Shown: positions 14,348 through 15,201 of the stretch, one piece after another | How positions within the stretch are numbered: the stretch's first letter is position 1 | Layout: each line of letters opens with the position of its first letter | Source: DATLYH01 sp035575035 | GTDB taxonomy: Bacteria; Planctomycetota; Planctomycetia; Gemmatales; Gemmataceae | Length of the DNA stretch: 15,201 bases | Assembly (NCBI GenBank): GCA_035575035.1 | Contig: DATLYH010000007.1 | Coordinates: 1-15,201 of the forward strand | Direction: 5' to 3' | The notes under the pieces: generated by a model | Told to the model about the DNA's origin: nothing | What the model saw: the letters and a program-made list of their open reading frames with translations, nothing else | The model's database searches: none | Translations under genes and position numbers: made by a program

Positions 14348-15112
14348 ATGCACCATCCCGTGGACGATGATCTGGAAGAGGCGCTGGCGCGGGCGGCCGA
14401 CTTGCTGCGCCGAACCCAACGGGTGGCGGTGCTGACCGGCGCCGGCGTGTCGGCCGAGAGCGGGCTGGCGACGTTCCGCGGTGCGGGCGGGCTCTGGGAA
14501 GGGCATCGGGTCGAGGACGTGGCCACGCCGGAGGCCTTCCGTCGCGATCCAGCCCTGGTCTGGCGCTTCTACCACATGCGCCGGGCAGCGATACGCTCGG
14601 CCCGGCCCAACCCCGGCCACCTGGCCCTGGTCGCCCTGGAGGATCGCTTCGGCAGCCCACACTTCGCCCTGATCACGCAGAACGTGGACGGTCTGCATCA
14701 AGCCGCCGGCAGCCGGCATGTTTTGGAGATCCACGGCAATCTAAACCGGGTGCGCTGCACTGGCTGCGGCCGAGTCACCGAGCGGGCCGGCGAGCCGCTC
14801 GACGAGTTGCCGCATTGTCCGTCCTGCGGCGCCCTGTTGCGGCCGGACGTGGTGTGGTTCGGCGAGGGCCTCCCCGAGGACATTTGGTTGAAGGCGGAAG
14901 CGGCGGCCGGGCAGTGCGATTGTTTCCTGGTGGTCGGCACCAGCGCCCAGGTTTATCCGGCGGCGGGGTTGATCGACCTGGCCCGGTCGGCCGGGGCGAG
15001 CGTGATCGAGGTCAACCTGGAGCGCACCTCGGCCAGCCGGCTGGCCGACGCTTGCCTGTTCGGCCCATCGGGGCAGGTGCTGCCGCAGCTAGTGCAGCGG
15101 CTGACCGGTTAG
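14348..15112 (+). CDS. cobB: NAD-dependent protein deacylase (sirtuin, SIRT5/CobB-like class III)
   Basis: Sirtuins remove acyl groups from lysine side chains, using NAD+ and releasing nicotinamide and O-acyl-ADP-ribose. This 254-residue protein is complete. It has NAD-binding GAGVSAESGLATFRG (31-45), QNVDGLHQ (111-118), catalytic His129 in IHG, a zinc site of Cys137, Cys140, Cys157 and Cys160 (CTGC...CPSC), PDVVWFGE (166-173), GTSAQVYPA (197-205) and EVNLE (221-225). Tyr75 and Arg78 in FYHMRR match the Tyr-x-x-Arg pair (Tyr102/Arg105 of human SIRT5) that binds succinyl or malonyl groups, so desuccinylation as well as deacetylation is predicted. ATG 14348 lies 3 bases after the membrane protein stop. 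The gene ends 9 bases before a palindromic element. Confidence 0.94.
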   Translation: MHHPVDDDLEEALARAADLLRRTQRVAVLTGAGVSAESGLATFRGAGGLWEGHRVEDVATPEAFRRDPALVWRFYHMRRAAIRSARPNPGHLALVALEDRFGSPHFALITQNVDGLHQAAGSRHVLEIHGNLNRVRCTGCGRVTERAGEPLDELPHCPSCGALLRPDVVWFGEGLPEDIWLKAEAAAGQCDCFLVVGTSAQVYPAAGLIDLARSAGASVIEVNLERTSASRLADACLFGPSGQVLPQLVQRLTG

Positions 15113-15120
15113 CTTGCGAG

Positions 15121-15201
15121 TCCCCTCACCCCTGCCCCCTCTCCCCTCAGGGAGGGGAGAGGGGAGGAACTACTTCGCCCCTCGCCCCCGCTTCGGGGGA
15201 G
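15121..15201. repeat. C/G-rich palindromic element, copy 4 (after the sirtuin gene, cut by window end)
   Basis: It begins TCCCCTCACCCCTGCCCCCT, and CCCCTCTCCCCTC (15136-15148) pairs with GGGAGGGGAGAGGGG (15150-15164) in a near-perfect hairpin. A second hairpin, CTCGCCCCCGCTTCGGGGGAG (15181-15201), starts soon after and runs to the window edge. The composite layout resembles the copy in mqnD. As an intergenic stem just past a stop codon, it could also reduce read-through, but no T-run is seen. Confidence 0.82.

Noticed and set aside
15136..15164. Rho-independent terminator after the sirtuin gene
   Set aside because: The stem is strong but no T-run follows, and the sequence matches the dispersed palindromic family, so I list it as a repeat. 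A terminating effect is still possible.

Overview
The window is high-GC DNA from a bacterium that is most likely a planctomycete, probably of the Gemmataceae/Gemmatales type. The strongest lineage evidence is a DUF1559 protein: a prepilin-like FTLIELLVVIAIIGILLALLLPAV N-terminus plus a C-terminal H-X9-DG motif, a combination expanded almost only in Planctomycetes. Supporting evidence is a planctomycete-style transthyretin-like lipoprotein, a HEAT-repeat protein, and many G/C-rich palindromic repeats scattered in and between genes. No rRNA, tRNA, CRISPR array, transposase or phage gene was seen.

Left block, plus strand (1-4649): a polar amino-acid ABC importer in two genes, a substrate-binding/permease fusion and its ATPase, overlapping by 4 bases. 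It is followed by mqnD of the futalosine menaquinone pathway and a membrane-anchored HEAT-repeat protein. Middle block, minus strand (4662-7085): a small CxxC...CxxC protein, then a DUF1559 pseudopilin-like gene followed by a lipoprotein gene that overlaps its end. Next comes one large plus-strand gene (7443-10133), a hybrid sensor histidine kinase with PAS-GAF-PAS-HisKA-HATPase-receiver architecture.

Right block, minus strand (10145-13366), in transcription order: a stand-alone response regulator, a DJ-1/PfpI protein, a HicA/HicB toxin-antitoxin pair, a two-helix membrane protein and xylose isomerase. The last block (13652-15112, plus) pairs a four-helix membrane protein having an acidic tail with a sirtuin whose Tyr-x-x-Arg motif suggests succinyl/acyl-lysine removal.

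The most unusual signal is a family of C-rich/G-rich palindromic elements with a recurring CCCTCACCCC...CCCTC / GAGGGG pattern. It appears at four places: the start of the ABC ATPase gene, the middle of mqnD, inside the GAF domain of the kinase, and beyond the sirtuin gene at the right edge. In three of these the element is read in frame and adds about 18 to 52 Pro/Gly/Ser/Arg-rich residues to an otherwise conserved protein. This resembles, in principle, the protein-coding palindromic elements known from Rickettsia, but in an unrelated lineage and with unrelated sequence. A second inverted-repeat type, built from AGTCCGTAGT units, fills the gap between the ATPase and mqnD genes.
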